Part shown: in pieces, positions 31,695 through 43,555 of the stretch
Layout: each line of letters starts with the position of its first letter
Position numbering within the stretch: the first letter of the stretch is position 1
NCBI GenBank assembly: GCA_006386115.1
Contig: VFIW01000021.1
Span: 521,498-585,497, forward strand
Direction: 5' to 3'
DNA length: 64,000 nucleotides
Origin: Globisporangium splendens
Taxonomy: Eukaryota > Oomycota > Peronosporomycetes > Pythiales > Pythiaceae
Translations under genes and position numbers: made by a program
Notes under the pieces: model-generated
Databases searched by the model: none
What the model was told of the DNA's origin: nothing
Seen by the model: the letters and a program-made list of their open reading frames with translations, nothing else

Positions 31695-31742
31695 TTTCTT
31701 CAAAATCCTCTGCGAGTATGTATCAGTTTGTATCGTTTGTGA

Positions 31743-32099
31743 TCAACTACCATGATGCATTGTGCTGCAAAACCTCTTAAATTGCATAGATGCTGAAGGT
31801 GTACAGTCGTACACGTTGTCAATGTTGTCCCAACGGATACGATGTGTCAACAGTTCACCTCGGCCAAAGGTCACTTCATTCACAGAGCTGATGGAGATGA
31901 AGATCGCAATAGACACATCCCCCATTGAGCATGCGCCTACATGACTGCATGCTGCCTGTGCATTCACGCACAGCATGCGCTTGTCCATCCGCATAGTAGC
32001 GACTGCGCCGCTGTCGCTTGTGCGGATACAAGGCACCGTCCGGATCAGAGCAGCCTCGGTCATGGCCATCAGCAAGAGGAGCCCCCACATCACTTTCAT
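31743..32099 (-). CDS. Small secreted cysteine-containing protein, candidate
   Basis: 118 residues from an ATG at 32099. The first 16 residues (MKVMWGLLLLMAMTEA) form a plausible signal peptide. The mature part has six cysteines (PC, LC, AAC, GAC, DC, FC). No family is recognised. Small secreted cysteine-bearing proteins are common among oomycete extracellular proteins and effectors, but there is no RxLR or LFLAK motif. A chance open frame cannot be ruled out; it lies between two well-supported genes in opposite orientation to the next one. Confidence 0.4.
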   Translation of the reverse strand: MKVMWGLLLLMAMTEAALIRTVPCIRTSDSGAVATMRMDKRMLCVNAQAACSHVGACSMGDVSIAIFISISSVNEVTFGRGELLTHRIRWDNIDNVYDCTPSASMQFKRFCSTMHHGS

Positions 32100-32583
32100 T
32101 CGCGGCCACCCACATTAATCAGCCACAGTACACACATCACCGCGAAAGATCAGAGCTGACGATCCGTTCTTTTGCATTGCGCTGCAACATACTGTAGCTG
32201 GTGCCAGCGCGTGCGCAAGTGCGCTCGTTTTTCTTTCTAAAATCCAGAGATCTGATCTTGCTGGAAATAGTCACATGCTCGCACGCACTGATTTCGGCCA
32301 TTTTCCTCGCACAGCTTTAGAAAACCGATCTTTTTTATTTATTTTCTTTCTATCGCTATAATCAAAATCGGCCGCGGGTATACATGCGGGGAGGCGTGTG
32401 TCTGTCTGTCTGTGCGGGTCGGTGGGTGCGGACGCAAGTGGTGGGTGGCCGCACTCACTCACTGGTTGTCTCTCATTTGTGTATTTGCAAATCCAACGTG
32501 GCACGTGACGAGGTCAGGGTCAGTCAGTCGAGCCAAGTCCCAGTCCATCGTTCATTCCTTGCGAGCTGTTCTCTGCATAAGAA

Positions 32584-34492
32584 ATGAGCGACAGGTACGA
32601 CGCGTGATTCAAATTCTCCAAATTGCGTTGCGTTGTGCTAATTGGGGAGAGCTTTGATGCCAATGGACAGACCTGAGCATGTGCATGGCGAAGTCGAAGA
32701 AACGAACCAGCAGCAAGAGCATCAGCGCTATGCACACGACCACGCACATCACCACTCGCATCATGGACACGGTCATAACCATACTCACGCGGCTCCCCCG
32801 ACAGCATTGCCACCGCCAATCAACAATAGCCAGGTTCGTCTTACGCCTTGAACGCTTGCAAGTCACGCTCATATTCAATCGCTAATCACTTGCAATGGAT
32901 GATGTCGTAACGCAAAATTAGGATCAACAAGCGATCTTGAAAGCTCAAATTCGACAGATCCAGTCGAGTACGTCGCTCACCCCGAAGGAGAAAGCCGAGT
33001 CGGTGCAGAACCTCATGATGAAGCAGTGGAACGACTCGCGCGACAAGGCTGTGCTTACGAAACGACAGGAAAACGATACCGAAGCCGATCGAAAGCGTAC
33101 GACCTATTTTGTAAGTGTCATTGTGCTTATGTGTTGCTCTTTGTCTCGTATATGGCAATGGGTTGTAAAAGTATCGATTTTCGTTTGTTAGAATGAAGTG
33201 GAGAACATTCTTGGATGCAGTCACTACCAGTGCGTGCATGTTGCGCTGAGATTGCATTGACTCAGTGCGAGGGTCTCACACGTGCTCGCGAATCTTACTT
33301 GTGGCTGTGACTTTTTCAGACGAAGTTGCAAATTGCAAGCGAAATGCTGTGGAAAGTGGTATCCATGTCGATTTTGCCATGGTACGTTTGCTGTGTGCTT
33401 TTGAGTGTCGATTGCTATTGCGTTCTGTGTATCGCTAACGAATTTATCCGATTGCTTGCATGGCGTTCCAGATGAAAATGGAAATCATGCAATCGATCGC
33501 TATGCCACGGAAAATATCTCGTGCATGAAGTGCGAAACAGTTCAAGTAAGCAGTCGCATTATGTTGTCGTACTTCTGGTGAAGGGGAGCTAAAGAACGCG
33601 GTCGTATGATCTGCGTAGCCCGTGTCGAACGAATGCATCAATGGAAAGTGCAAGACGGTGTTTGGACGATACTTTTGCGTCACGTGCAAATTCTTTGACG
33701 ATGACCCGACGAAGGACATTTACCACTGCGACAAATGCCGAATCTGTCGAATTGGAAAGGTTGGTCCAAATGTTGACAATGTTGAGCGGTAGATGTATTA
33801 GTGCACTCTTGGCTCACGCTTTGCTTCGCTTAGGGACTCGATATTGACTACTTCCATTGCGATCGATGCAACGCATGCATGAGCATCAGCCTCAAGAAGC
33901 ACAAATGCGTGGAGCGGTCGCTGGAATCCGATTGTCCAATTTGCCATTCGTACATGTTTACGTCGACGACACCCGTAATGTTTCTTCCCTGCGGCCATTG
34001 CATGCACGTTTCCTGCTACGAAGAGTATACCCTGGTAAGCGTTCATGTGTGCGGCGCCATGATACTTCTCATCCAAACTGACACGCTCTCTGTGTTCCCC
34101 CTTCTACACCAGACAAACTACATTTGTCCGCTCTGCTCCAAGTCGCTGGGCGATATGGAGTTGTACTTTGCGAGCATCGACGAGCTCTTAGAACGAGAGC
34201 AAATGCCGCCCGAGTACCAGGACTACAAGTCCCTTATTTATTGCAGCGACTGCGAGCGCAAGTCCACCACCAACTTCCACTTTGTGTACCACAAGGTAAA
34301 TGTGCAGTAGCTCTTCGTTTATCTGAAAACGAGCGGCTTGGCTAACGCATTCGCTTGGTTGCTATTCCAATGCCGCAGTGCCAATTCGAGGATTGCATGT
34401 CGTACAATACGAAATTGCTGCGGCAGTTCAGGGAGTCGGACACGCACGTCGCGAGCGCACAATCGGAGATTTTGGTGAACTTTACCCAGTGA
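32584..34492 (+). CDS. CHY zinc finger/RING E3 ubiquitin ligase (RCHY1/PIRH2 type), ten exons
   Basis: Exons 32584-32594, 32671-32833, 32922-33110, 33192-33229, 33320-33381, 33472-33545, 33619-33759, 33834-34034, 34113-34295, 34379-34492 all join in phase and give 391 residues. The N-terminus is His-rich (HDHAHHHSHHGHGHNHTH). Next come a Lys-rich helix region, a CHY zinc finger (LGCSHYQRSCKLQAKCCGKW), a CTCHY-type finger region (CKTVFGRYFCVTCKFFDDD, HCDKCRICRIGKGLDIDYFHC) and a C3H2C3 RING (DCPICHSYMF...LPCGHCMHVSCYEEY...YICPLCSKS), ending in a zinc-ribbon-like stretch. RCHY1/PIRH2 proteins ubiquitinate substrates such as p53 in animals and stress regulators in plants. Introns are 39 to 90 bases. 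Strong call. Confidence 0.9.
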
Positions 34493-35195
34493 CTAGAGCC
34501 TGCACACAATCGCGCACAACCATTTATTACTCCAATGAATAAACCATCAAGCACGGCAGCAAACTGCCAAAACGCAACATGCGCATACTTGTGGATATGT
34601 ACGACCCAGTTCTTGAGAAATGTCAAACGGAGGCGTTGTCACTCTCTACACACAAAGGTCAAGTCTGCTGTAGCGTGTGAGAGGGAGCGTGGCACGACAC
34701 GGAGACCACACACGACACTTTGCAGCGCCTTGTGCAGCCATAACGCCATGCCAGCATCCATGAGACCCATCGCGCAATACACACATTCATTCATGCAGTA
34801 GGTATAGATATACACAGAGGCAGGTTTAAGACGCATGGACACTTCCATCGTCCTCTCTTTTTCGCGGCAGAATTGCTCGAATGACACCTCTTCAATGCCC
34901 AAATTGGACTGCAACCACCATGCCCTTAGCACCAGTCACTCACGCAACGCCAGCCGACCGAATTTACACTTGGCATTTGTATTGAAACCGACCGGCCGCC
35001 CAACGAGTCTCTATTTCATATTTTAGCCAATCACATTGACCTCTTTTTCGCCAATCAGGAGTCGATATTCGCTTCAACGTGCTGGTGAATAGCGTCATCG
35101 GCAACGCGTAAATGCACCGAACACTCGACAACAACAACGTGCCTGGTTGCGGTTTCTATACGTAGCTCACTCCTTTCCTCTCACTAGTAATCGGG
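34493..35195. other. Intergenic, no gene seen
   Basis: Shared 3' region of convergent genes. No supported frame. Confidence 0.5.
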
Positions 35196-36055
35196 TCACA
35201 GTTTCGACTTGGGAAGCATCGCTGGACGGTGATTCTCGTAGCACCAATACACATACTCACCCACCTTGGATTGCTGGAGCTTCTCAATGCGCTGACGGAA
35301 AATGGGATCTTTGATGCGATCCACTGAGATGTACGGCGCAATGTAGCTGTGTTGCTGGGGAGCGAGCAGCAAAGACATGTGAGCACAAAATGTGATATCT
35401 GCCGCGGAAAGCGTGGATCCATCTAGGAACCGAGTGCCAATGGCGCCGTCACCAAGTCGCTTCCCGGTTTCCTCCAAGATACGTTCGATTTTTGCCCACG
35501 ATCGTTCAGCGGACTTGGCATTGACGTTCAGCGCACGCATCAACATCGCTTTCAAGATCGGACGCAAGAGCCACGCCAAAAAGTACTGGACATAGCTGTC
35601 AAGCGGGCCAGCAAGAATCCGCCAAGTTGCAACAGAATCCGCGAAAAGAATGTGATACGCTACAGTATACGACAAAATTAACAGATCGACAGCACACACG
35701 TTATCAATGCACATTTCCAGGAGAAAAGCACACGCATACATTCCATACCACAACGTCTCGCGTGCGGTCCAAGCTCCTGGTCGAACATGAGCTCGAGCTC
35801 TTTCGTGTGCGGTGATGGATACAGTTCCGGTCGCTTCGTCGCACAATAATCGAGGATGTCGGCGCTGTCTTTCAGCACGAGGTTCTCAGCTGGCACTACG
35901 AGCAGTGGGACCGATTTGCCACCCCTGGGCATCGTCGCCATGTATGCGAGCAACGGCGCATACTTCGCTTCGGCGAACGGAATCCCAGCGAGCTGGAGCG
36001 CCCACCGCGCTTTCTCGGCGTAGTTGGACGCAGGGATCGTCACGAGCGTCGCCAT
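35196..36055 (-). CDS. Glutathione S-transferase, two exons
   Basis: Exons 36055-35749 and 35659-35196 (intron 90 bases, GTATGG...TGTAG) give 256 residues. The N-terminal thioredoxin-like half has SNYAEKARWALQLAGIPF and the GSH-contacting segment KSVPLLVV..NLVLKDSADILDYC, the usual VP and (D/E)S residues of GSTs. The C-terminal helical half contains DGSTLSAADITFCAHM, the N-capping box region typical of GSTs. The splice was chosen by phase: only a G|CG junction joins GPHARR to AYHILFADSVATW. GSTs conjugate glutathione to electrophiles. The class is unclear. The start is the ATG at 36055 (MATLVTIPAS). Confidence 0.82.
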
Positions 36056-36615
36056 TGTCCTTCTGTTGGTGCCTGCCACGAAGATTCCGCCGATGGATAG
36101 TGTGAGTGCGCACTGCCGTCCAGACAGACTCGACGTACAGTCATCATTCAGCACATTATTATTAAATCAAGAGATTTTGAATATAAAAATCGATATCAGA
36201 AGATGGTTATTGTAATGAAAGCACTAGATGCTACAAGTGCTCTAATCAAAGGAATATGGAAAATGCCCTACTTCAACTTTGATTGCAATTCAAGAGCGGT
36301 TCATCAATTCTTTTTTGAATCGAGCGACAGCGATTCATAAAAGTTGAAGTTGAACTCCCCATTTTGCCGTCAGTGCGGAATTGACACCAAGGGCGACGAA
36401 CGCAAGCAGCAACGCAAAGCACAAGCACACCCGCATGCGCCGATCAAGAGAAGAAAGTAGCGGTACAATGGCGGGTTTGTGGAGTGCTGAGGTGGATGAG
36501 AATTTGAATGAGACCTCACGACTGTATGCGCGTATTGTTGTCCTTTTTGGTTCAAAACAGAAAATGTTGTGTTTGAGCAAAGCAAGCGCCTTCGTAATGG
36601 TTTGAAGACCTACAC

Positions 36616-37422
36616 TTGCTGCTTCTCTCACGTTTGGTGCGTGTTGCTGGTGTGTGTGGAGATTGTCTGAAAATAACGGCCTGCGGCTTTCGATCAGGAG
36701 GTGTCAATGAAAGCGAAGACATTGTTGGCGACAATTTTCTGAAGAGCCTCCACGCACAGCTTGCGAAAAACTCGTCAAAAGACCAGATATTTTGGATCGA
36801 AGGCGGCACTCGGTTCCAACTTCGATCAAGGAGTCAAGAGTGGCTGAGGACTTGCTTTGGAACATCAAAGCGAGCATTTGAACAAATACTCAGAAGCTTG
36901 GAGTTTCAGTGCTGCGAAGAAGCAGACTCCGGGGACCAATTTTTCAAGCACAGCAAGTTTACGAGGCAAGACATCCCAAGAGCAGAGGAATTTTTCCCAA
37001 GCAGGAGGTCGAGCGTCCGAGACGAGTTACGTGAATATCTGACAGTGCGCATGCCCGATGTGTCATACAACCCCGCTTTGAACCCGTTGGAAGTCCGCGT
37101 CAAGTGTTCTGGGAGCGCATCCCACTGCGAATCATGGCATGTTGTGATAGCGTCAAGTCTTCAGCCCGAGGCGACCTCGACGGAAAGAGTCTCCAAGAGT
37201 TACTTCCAACAAAAGTCTTGTGGTGCAAAAAATACCCAGCTATCATCTGGGGCCGATGCGCACTTTGATCAGGTGACAGCGCCGTATTTTGTGCCGGGAT
37301 GCGATGAAAGAGACCAAGAATCATACAGCTCGATAAGCCGTCCTAGCGATGCGTCAAGTCTCTGCCTGGACGACTTAACGGACATTGATATTCTCTCACA
37401 GATCAGTGCATATTACGGGTAG
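36616..37422 (+). CDS. Divergent heat-shock-factor-type DNA-binding protein (5' end uncertain)
   Basis: The open frame follows a stop at 36595 and has no ATG before the conserved domain, so the first exon must lie upstream (an ATG at 36468 begins a candidate). The domain reads FLKSLHAQLAKNSS..IFWIEGGTRFQLRSRS, then FGTSKRAFEQILRSLEFQC and FFKHSKFTRQDI. This is the HSF-type winged-helix order (FxxxL...I.W...G..F...S..F..I.....F..FxHxxFxR), though the recognition helix text differs from the canonical SFxRQLNxYGF. The C-terminal part is acidic and Ser-rich. Oomycetes have many HSF-like genes. Probably nuclear. The target is unknown. Confidence 0.6.
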   Translation: MLLLSRLVRVAGVCGDCLKITACGFRSGGVNESEDIVGDNFLKSLHAQLAKNSSKDQIFWIEGGTRFQLRSRSQEWLRTCFGTSKRAFEQILRSLEFQCCEEADSGDQFFKHSKFTRQDIPRAEEFFPSRRSSVRDELREYLTVRMPDVSYNPALNPLEVRVKCSGSASHCESWHVVIASSLQPEATSTERVSKSYFQQKSCGAKNTQLSSGADAHFDQVTAPYFVPGCDERDQESYSSISRPSDASSLCLDDLTDIDILSQISAYYG

Positions 37423-37948
37423 TAAACGCTCGCGTATGCATTGAGAATTAATTAAGGGTACGTTTAGCATCATCGATTGGCCAGTGCTGTGCCAGCTAGT
37501 AGATGCTCGCTACTCCAACGAGATATGCAACCCGCTAGCGCGATTACCAACCTGATTGGAGAGGGGGTCATGGCGCTATTGCTTAATCAACGCTGTGATA
37601 GACGGTGGTGGCTTGCTGCTCCACCATGATATCCAATCCAGTATTCTCATTCGAACCTAAATGCACGTCCAGTGTCGCAGCCGACACGATTGGCGCGTGG
37701 TACGACACAAGGCAAACGAGCACAAGCGTGAGTACTCCAGCCAGTAAGACACTCCAGGCAGCACGGAATACCACAAGCAAAACGCAAGCACGCCGAAATC
37801 CAATACAAAGTTTTCATCTATCAATCAGTCACACAAGGTTCGCATTGGATCCAGCACTCCCTTGCGGCGAGGGCAAGAGAGCCTAGCATCCGCATCTCCT
37901 TGCTTTTCGCTGTTTTTGTCCTTCTTTCGGGCTTCAAATCTACACATG

Positions 37949-39160
37949 TTACATAGAATTCTTGCGCTGGAATTCGGTTTGGGTATTACCTTCGCTCTCC
38001 GTCAAGAAGCCCTCCTCCGCCGTCGCGACTTGCACCGAGTCCAATGGCTGCGTGTGGTGGAACTCGCCGCCAACTTCTTCGGACACGTCAATGCCGTAGA
38101 ACTCGTGGATCGTCTTCACCGAGACGCCGACGTCCTTGTGGTTGATGTCCTTGTAGTACGCGTCATGCGTGAGCCAAAGCAGTGGCACAATGTAGAGCGC
38201 CGAGAACACGTCGAGACTGTAGTGCTTGCGCGAGGCGACGATCAGGAACGCGATCGCGATTTGTACGCAGGCAAAGAACAAGAGCAACCACCGGTTTGGC
38301 CAGTACTTGATCGCCGTCAAGATGAACGACATGGTGTAGATCGTGTGCGAGCTGAACATGAGGTCACCGCACCCGTTGAGAGCGTCCATGTTGGTGAAGA
38401 ACTCGTGGCCGTGTGGTGGCTTGAAGTCCGGGTTGGGAATCACACACTTGAGGACCTCGTCGCGCGGGGTCTGCGCCACACAGGTCTCGTCAAAGTCGAG
38501 ACGGCATTGACGCGCTGGACCCGGCAGCGTCGTGAGCATGAACGAGCAAATGCGGAAGATCAACGCGATACTGATGTGCAGCAGCACGCGCTTGAGCACG
38601 ATGACCATGTAGCGCGGCTTTTGCGGGTTCTGGCGGAACAGCGGGATCGTCAGAACCAAAAAGATCGCAGGCGCGAACACACCACCAAACACCAGGTACT
38701 CGGAAAAGTGCGAGTTCGACTCACTGTAAAACACAACAATATAAAAAAAAACGTCAGTCTTGGTGCGTCGAACAGGCTTGCAAGCGGGAGAACACCAAAG
38801 AACACACACCTGAGCTCCGGCATGAGCGAAAAGCCCAGATCGTGGAGCACAAAGCGCTGCTCCAGAGAGAGCTTGTGTCCCTGGACCCAGTACGCCAAGT
38901 TGTGGAAGATGCCGTGGACGTCTACAAGATTAACAGAGCGGGTAATGTGAGTCAGCGTCCATGCGCCATGTAAAACATTCATCGTCGCCGCCCTTGAAGG
39001 AAAAGGAGGAACGGAACAGCAGCAGGAAACGCGACGACTCACACTGCATGATCACACACGGCAAGATGATTTTCCACTCAGCCTTGAGCAACTGGAGCTC
39101 GATGGCCACATACTTGAGAAAGTTCTCCTTCCCTCGGAGCTGGAAGCGCTTGAACGTCAT
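37949..39160 (-). CDS. Sphingomyelin-synthase-like (PAP2_C) membrane enzyme, three exons
   Basis: Exons 39160-39043, 38921-38810, 38723-37949 join in phase to 334 residues. Several hydrophobic segments are present, and the catalytic block is typical of the sphingomyelin synthase/PAP2_C family: NGCGDLMFSSHTIYT (first His), then HYSLDVFSALY (second His and Asp, SRKHYSLD). These enzymes transfer a phospho-headgroup (phosphocholine, phosphoethanolamine or phosphoinositol) from a phospholipid to ceramide in Golgi or plasma membranes. The C-terminal tail is acidic and cytosolic by prediction. The headgroup used here cannot be told. The intron donor GTGAGT at 39042 supports exon 1. The stop is at 37949; a further 3' exon is possible but not needed. 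Confidence 0.82.
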
Positions 39161-40600
39161 TTTCGAACTCGCTTTACTACTCGTCCAGACGGGCGGTCGC
39201 TGCCGTTGCGGTGGGATCAGGCGGAAAGGGGGAGTGGAGATGGCTCTCGTCCGGCGAACAACGGCAAATGGACCGAGGCGGAGGAGAAGGAAGGGGACGA
39301 AGCACCGGTGGTGGGAGCTCTTCGCTGCTGCTTTTCGAAGTGCGGTCGCTCCGTTCGCTCGTTCGCTCACTTGCCTGCCTGCCGACAAGAGCACGACCAA
39401 ACCCTTCTCTCTCTTATGAGCACCTGTTGCATAATCACTCTAAACTGGATATCTGGAGGAAGAACCTGTCATCGAGCATAATTTATGTTTGGATACACTG
39501 TTAAAATTAATTAGTCATTGTGAAGCGATTTACAATGAACAGACTGAGTTCAATACCTGCATAAAATGTGCAAATGTTTAATCTGGTACGGTTACACTTT
39601 TGGGGTACGTATTCTTTCATTTTGCTCTTTTGCGTCTTGTGTGACAGTCGGTTACTGCCCGCCAAAGACGAGAGCACGACAGTCGGCAGCGTAATCATCG
39701 CGCAGTGAGAACCCTTGGAACGCGTCGCAGCATCATACAGTAGCCTGGATGAAGAAGATTACGAGGGCATGACGTTAACCCTCCGCTTACACAACCTTTA
39801 TTCTTTGTTTGCCCTTTGCAATTCGGTCGTTGAGAATGAATGCGAGTGTCGCTTCATATAGGTGATCTCATTACATTGGATGAGGGAATGTCCGATGAGG
39901 TGTAATAGCCCTTCATGTCCGATCAGGACCACAGCGACTGGAATCAGAGGCTGAAGCTTGCTTTGGTGAAAACTCTTCCTTGAAATGCATGTTGACAGTG
40001 CGGCAAAATGCGGATGCACCGCTTTCTTTTATTTGTTTGTTTGTTGTTTGTTGTTTTTTTCTCACCATTTCTAATGTGCAATGTACCCATCCCGCACACT
40101 GCTAGGAGCTCTGCTGTATTGCTGCAAGGGCTCTGCACTGCGATTGCGCCAAAGCGACGGATAGTTTGCCAGCAAAAAAAGATATTTTTCTCAGAGTGCG
40201 GTTGAAGGAGTGAATGCCATCCAAAGTGTGTCATTTAAATCCGCGACAACGTGGCGCATGTATCGCTTTTTTTTCACCAGCATAACGACACACAAAAGTC
40301 CATTTAGCGTTGGCGATCAAAAGATACGTGCACGTTCATTTTGGGGGGGGGTTTCAACAAGATATGGATTTTGGATACGGATTTGAACGGATCAGGTGCC
40401 AAGCGTCGGCTATTTTTAACAACGTGAATGGAGATTACGTGCGACTCGCCGTCTTTGGGTTGGATGCGATGGCAGCAGATACTCGAGAAGAGGTGGAAGG
40501 ATTGGCACCATGGAAAGGGCTTGGCGTACACGATGCAGCGATGTGCACGAGGCAATATGCCCAGCAATAAAGGACGCAACAACCATCCGATAGCTACCGT
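39161..40600. other. Intergenic, no gene seen
   Basis: No supported gene. T-rich and GTTT-repeat stretches lie near 40025-40060, and a G8 run lies at 40343-40350. Confidence 0.5.
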
Positions 40601-40639
40601 GAGAGGCTCTGAGAAGAGGACACAATGACGTGGTGCGAC

Positions 40640-42537
40640 ATCTGAAACTCGCGCCAGCGCCACAAGAAGATCGTCGCAGTCGCTTCAAAGGTACGACGCG
40701 GAGCTGGACCTGGAAGAAGCAGAACCTGGAGACGGGTAGGTCAAAGTCGCGATTTGCTTCACAACGAACGGGGCCTGACGAAAGAGAGTCGCCTGGTGTG
40801 CCAATTCCCCGACCATGGATGGGACATCCCGCCATCACCGACTGCCATGCTGAAGCTTCCGCAAGGTTGTGCTGCGCCGCAACTCAAGTCCTCTTGGCAG
40901 CCAACGACGCGTCTCCTAGAGTTCACATTGCTGGGTGAAGGCATCGGTGGAGACACCCCAGTCGTGATCCTGGTCTTGGGTGTGTCAACTCCAGAGTCTG
41001 CGACGTCGCAGGCAGAGATCGTGGTCACCGCGTACAAGAAAAGCTTGCCATGCGCGCGACGGTCCCTACCTCCACTCGTGGTGGTCAGGTCATCGATGGT
41101 CTGTGTGCATTCGTGATCCCCAAGCTCCTTCCGGGTCAGATCACAGGAGCCAAGCGGTGGTTGCCGTTCAGCTGCTGCCCTGGCACAGTCTCCGATGTGC
41201 CGTTGGCGTTTTGCGTGAATGGAACGACCCCGCTTGGAGGGAAGATCCTGATCGAGTTGCCTGCGGATGGATGGGATATGGACGATCGCCCAAACGTGCG
41301 GCTACGGAGCGCGCACTACCACAATGCGGCAGTACCCGCGACCTGGGATCGAACGCAACACGCGCTCGAGATAATGATCCCTACAGGAGCAGGAGCTACG
41401 CCGATCCCGATGAAGTCGAACGTGGTGCTTACGATCGCAAGCGTGCAGGATCCGTTCAAGGAAACAGGAGGCGACACCTACGCAGGCGGGATCAACGCGA
41501 GCGCGCGGATCACGACGCTCTCAGCGAGTAGTGGCGTCATCGACGGTCCCGATAAGCTGGACGTGGCGCGCATCAGCGAGCTACGAGAATCGGACTTTGA
41601 CATCGCGAGCAGAAGCTTTGACAAAGAATACGTCGAGAAAAGCGGTGTGGTTGCAGTGGAGACGCTTTCAGATGTCTTGAAACGAGCACACGTTCATTTG
41701 TCCGAGGAGGTTTATCAGTCCTTGGTCGTGACGAACTTACCGCTTCGAATGCACGCAGGTCACTCCAGCGACAGCGCTGCTGGTGCGGCTGTAGCATCTT
41801 CACCGCAGTTGGAACTCGACGGAGAACAAACATCAACCGAGAGCAGCATCCCAAACGACCAGATCTCGAAAGCCGAGTTTCTCAATCTGTTTGCCAGAGT
41901 GTACGCACCTGCGTACAAATTCGGCCAGGAGCTCCGATCAGCGTGTGGTCGTGGCCACGTCGAGAAAGTGCGCGAGTGGATCAGTCGCGGCTGTGACCCG
42001 AACGCGAAAGACGGCTCCGGGTGGTCTGCGTTGCACTATGCAGCAGACTTTGGCCACTTGGACGTCGTGCAGATACTCTTGGAATGCGCAACAACACCTA
42101 AAGTGTCGCCATCTTCAGAGCTTGGCACCTCAGTCCACCACCAAGTGGACGTGAATACGCGCGACGCATGCGGTTGGACGCCGTTGATGCGCGCTGCCGC
42201 AAATGGACACACGAAGATCGTCGAGGTGTTGCTCCATGGCGGTGCCGATCCATTACTCACAAGCGTCGAAGGTCGGACAGCATTGCACTGGGCTGGGTCA
42301 CGAGGCATGGACGAGACCATGAGTGTGTTGCTGAAGGCAGGTGCGGTAATCGACCATGTCGACCGCAGTGGCTGGTCCGCGCTCCACTGTGCGATACTCC
42401 ATGGAAGTGCACAATGCGCGACACTGCTGCTGGAGCAGGGCGCGACCAAGTCGTTGAAGGATAAACTGCACTATCCACCAGCGCACTACGGCGAAGCAAC
42501 TCTGCAAGTCGTGAGCGAGAATGCAGGAGCCACCTAG
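40640..42537 (+). CDS. Ankyrin-repeat protein with a duplicated N-terminal beta domain
   Basis: The 3' block (in frame from 41050) reads to the stop at 42537. It carries about five ankyrin repeats in the last 200 residues: LRSACGRGHVEKVREWISRG, GWSALHYAADFGHLDVVQIL, GWTPLMRAAANGHTKIVEVL, GRTALHWAGSRGMDETMSVL and GWSALHCAILHGSAQCATLL. Ahead of it are two copies of a similar domain with a GWD(I/M) motif, one at 40780-41010 (CQFPDHGWDIPPS) and one at 41245-41480 (IELPADGWDMDDR). The frame shifts by one base around the AAAA run at 41038-41041, probably an assembly indel. The start exon is not determined. Ankyrin repeats mediate protein binding; function unknown. Confidence 0.65.
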
Positions 42538-43468
42538 TGCAACCGCATCCTCGGGATGAAGACTCAAATGCAGCAACACTATGGAGCCATGTTGCCGTTC
42601 ATGCAACCTGAACACGCATCGCGAGATCAAAAAGAGATGCCATTTGGTCGTGAGAGGGAGCCACTTCAGCTGCGTCGCGTTCGTGTCGTACGGATGGAGA
42701 CTGTTGCGCTCTGATGCGTGTGGGCACTGCAGCACTGTCGGAGGCTTCTTTGCTGCGTTCTGATACAGGACCACCGACCGAGGACGGATGGATCGTTGGA
42801 CTCTCTGTGCCGCCTTGGTGTCAACCCCAGTGCCTTCAGAAATGGGTCAGCGGATATGTCGGGATTTGTGCGGAGCTCTTCGTTCCACGAATCCTGCACA
42901 TCTTGCGACAACATGCCAAGTGACCTCCTAATCCTTTTATATCAGGTGTGAGCTCTATAAAGTGTGTGAAAGAGGAATATGTCCTTGTAGTTGTAAGCTA
43001 ATTCGCTTTGTGAGTGTATTTGCTATATAGAGGCGAATGAAAACCAGTCCTACGTTGCGAGTCTGACGACTTTGCCGACAAATAGACCAATCACATCTGC
43101 ACCAAGATAGTCGACTTTGTAACTAAGTCGACAATGTTCAGCACCTTCTGTGCACACACTCTTCCGGCTTGTTCACTCCAGAGCTCGCTAAGTCGACATG
43201 ACCTGATACTCGTCATCGCGTGATGGCGCCGTGTCCACCATCACACAAAATGATCACGTGGGACAATCCGGGTGGTTGCATGCTGCCTGGGTCGTTGATA
43301 ATGGTCCTGAGTCTATGCCTGCGTCGTGTCCACACTGGGAGTCATCTCCGGCCATCTGCCAGCCCTACATCCAGCAAGCACATCGCAGGATGGCGAGTTC
43401 CAAGTTGCACACCCCGTTGACGCACGGTTTCGCAGTCGAGCAGCTCCAAATGCGGCTTTAGTCGAGCA
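42538..43468. other. 5' flank of the acid phosphatase array
   Basis: No gene. From about 42930 onward the sequence is a diverged copy of the spacer upstream of the second phosphatase gene (compare GAGGCGAATGAAAACC here with GAGGTGAATGAAAGCC at 46914), so the repeat unit starts at or before 42930. Confidence 0.55.
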
Positions 43469-43484
43469 GCTCATTTGCGATCTT
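43469..43484 (+). promoter_or_regulatory. Initiator-like element, phosphatase copy 1
   Basis: GCTCATTTGCGATCTT begins like the oomycete initiator consensus and lies 72 bases before the ATG. The same element is kept in front of all three copies (47334-47349 and 51188-51203). The match is partial. Confidence 0.4.
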
Positions 43485-43555
43485 GCATTCCACTGCGCAC
43501 TGGGAGCCATTCCTCTTTGCTGCGCGACGATATATCATAGCACTCATACACTATC

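Noticed and set aside
37583..37780. Short hydrophobic minus-strand frame (VLLAGVLTLVLVCLVSY) as a small membrane protein or last exon of the PAP2_C gene
   Set aside because: No ATG at its start and no splice join that extends the upstream gene; the upstream gene already ends in a plausible stop.
37862..38950. 362-codon plus-strand frame
   Set aside because: Antisense shadow of the sphingomyelin-synthase-like gene; no domain and biased composition.
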